A DNA stretch of 7,253 nucleotides from Bacteroidota bacterium (GTDB lineage Bacteria > Bacteroidota > Bacteroidia > JAADEI01), in contig WFXT01000075.1 in assembly GCA_015490475.1 (NCBI GenBank), forward strand, positions 1 through 7,253, in the 5' to 3' direction. Positions 6,191 to 7,253 of this stretch are shown here, in pieces. Each line of letters begins with the position of its first letter. Positions within the stretch are counted from its first letter, which is position 1. Below the pieces are notes generated by a model, which had not been told where the DNA came from, made no database searches, and saw only the letters and a program-made list of their open reading frames with translations. Position numbers and translations under genes: made by a program.

Positions 6191-7253
6191 ATTCACTTAG
6201 CACGGTTATGTATCCTGATTGTTTAACTGGTTCCCTGTCTGGTTGGTTTATTGTTAATGTATAGAAGTATGTTCCAGAAGGACATTTTCTGGACGAACAA
6301 TTGCCCTTCCATCGGCATATTTTTCCTCCAGAGCACTGATATACTAAAATGCCCCATCTGTTGAAAATTTTTAAGTTAATCTCTCCTGAAGGCACCCTTA
6401 TGATTAGTTCGTCGTTGATGCCGTCGCCATTTGGGGTTATCAAATTAGGCATTGGCATGTCAATAGATATGTATCGTTTAAGAGGACATGAGCCCCGCCA
6501 TATTATCACACTATCAAGAGCGATACCTACGATTGGGTAAATTATTTCTTTTGAGCATCCCCTATAATATGTTGATAACCATGTGCAGCTGTCTGCATTG
6601 TGTATTGTTACTCTCACTTTTCTGTCTGCAAGCCATTGATAAGAAATCTCTGGCAATGGGATGAATTGTGAATCGGGGATAGAAATCCTGATTGTAAAGG
6701 TGTCCACTCTTCCCTGCTGACCATCTTCTGCTCCCCAGAATATTCCGTTAGCAAGTCCGCCATTTCCTCCATTGACGTTTGTAAGAGATATTGCATCTGT
6801 AATATTCTGATATAGCTTTATCCAACCGCCCGAACCCCCACCTCCCGGTCCTGCTCCCTGTCTGGATGTGTGTGTGCCATTTCCACCTACAGATATTAAT
6901 TGCAGAGAGCCTGTGATTCTCTCTGCTTGCAATAGTATTGTTCCTCCTGCACCGCCACCGCCACCACCATCCTGATGAAACGGGTCGGACGTGTTGGGGG
7001 GAATTCCATCTGTTCCGCTGGCATCAATAACTCCATTGTCGTTGGTGATTATAGTGTTTGCCACGATTACTATTATACCACCTCCGCGTCCGCCGTCTCC
7101 GGCAGTTAAAGCATGGTCCGAACCTGCTCCACCACCTCCTCCCATGAACAGAAGGTTTTCAAGGGCTGGTAAGGGATAACCGCCTATTCCTGCTGAACGC
7201 TTGTGTGCTTCAGGGTCCCCAATAATGCCGTTATAAGACGGGTCTCCCCACCC
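6189..7253 (-). CDS. Secreted glycine-rich protein with type B T9SS C-terminal sorting domain (5' partial)
   Basis: The frame is open to the window edge, so the N-terminus and any signal peptide are missing; the Met at 7145 is internal, with 36 more in-frame residues upstream. Numbering from the edge, residues about 36-168 are glycine-rich and hold three similar units, each a Gly run followed by a short alternating hydrophobic strand, as in stacked beta-solenoid-like surface proteins. Residues about 266-354 match the gliding-motility-type (CHU_C, type B) sorting domain: TPNGDGIND at 273-281, IFNRWG at 296-301, a WKGN at 315-318, SGTYFYTL at 326-333 and a final GYITV strand. In Bacteroidota such domains direct Sec-exported proteins through T9SS to the surface or medium, usually with a PorP/SprF-like partner, which is not visible here. 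Seven cysteines fall in the last 132 residues, four of them inside the sorting domain. The sorting domain is clear; the function of the glycine-rich part is unknown. Confidence 0.88.
   Translation of the reverse strand, partial: GWGDPSYNGIIGDPEAHKRSAGIGGYPLPALENLLFMGGGGGAGSDHALTAGDGGRGGGIIVIVANTIITNDNGVIDASGTDGIPPNTSDPFHQDGGGGGGAGGTILLQAERITGSLQLISVGGNGTHTSRQGAGPGGGGSGGWIKLYQNITDAISLTNVNGGNGGLANGIFWGAEDGQQGRVDTFTIRISIPDSQFIPLPEISYQWLADRKVRVTIHNADSCTWLSTYYRGCSKEIIYPIVGIALDSVIIWRGSCPLKRYISIDMPMPNLITPNGDGINDELIIRVPSGEINLKIFNRWGILVYQCSGGKICRWKGNCSSRKCPSGTYFYTLTINQPDREPVKQSGYITVLSE
6750..7148 (-). repeat. Glycine-rich degenerate protein repeats (three units)
   Basis: Within the partial secreted protein, three units align by eye. 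The first begins GGIIVIVANTI, the second GGTILLQAERI and the third GGWIKLYQNI. Each is preceded by a run of glycines and ends in a short Gly/Asn or Gly/Asp turn (GTDG, GGNG, GGNGG). Units are roughly 30-40 residues. At the DNA level the Gly runs appear as imperfect GGN triplet tracts, for example near 6951-6969. The pattern suggests coils of a beta-solenoid, which is an inference from the alternating hydrophobic strands. Confidence 0.6.

Noticed and set aside
6951..6969. CCN triplet tract resembling a microsatellite
   Set aside because: It is explained by a poly-glycine run in the protein and is imperfect; no separate element is needed.
7143..7145. ATG at 7145 as the true start of the glycine-rich protein
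   Set aside because: The frame stays open upstream to the window edge with similar Gly-rich composition, and no signal peptide follows this Met.

Overview
The window is a compact, single-strand gene cluster: every convincing gene lies on the minus strand, so transcription runs from high to low coordinates. Protein families point firmly to a Bacteroidota bacterium. The signs are a type B C-terminal sorting domain for the type IX secretion system (T9SS), a long SecA with the internal insertions typical of that phylum, and an outer-membrane protein resembling the T9SS component PorG (DUF6089-like). SecA is rich in Lys/Glu/Arg, and AGA, AGG and ATA codons look common. This would fit a thermophile, but that is only an inference.

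Layout in transcription order. (1) 7253-6189: C-terminal 354 residues of a secreted glycine-rich protein ending in a type B T9SS sorting domain; its start is outside the window. (2) 6132-2749: complete secA, ending in a proline-rich linker and a zinc-binding SEC-C motif. (3) 2765-2043: short-chain dehydrogenase/reductase whose start overlaps the end of secA by 17 bp. (4) 2046-886: 386-residue GNAT-like protein that overlaps the previous gene by 4 bp (ATGA). (5) 846-34: PorG-like outer-membrane beta-barrel with signal peptide. A few codons of a possible sixth gene follow at the window edge. Intergenic spaces are only 56, 39 and up to 33 bp. I see no tRNA, rRNA, CRISPR array, transposon or integrase.

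The common theme is export. SecA drives proteins through the Sec channel. The glycine-rich protein would first use Sec and then T9SS, and the PorG-like protein would be part of, or related to, the T9SS machinery. The reductase and the GNAT-like protein have no visible link to export; tight spacing suggests they are co-expressed with secA. I did not find a clearly new biological system. The most useful second-look items are the secA/T9SS neighbourhood, the cysteine-rich sorting domain, the stop-straddling hairpin upstream of secA and the nested secA/reductase junction.
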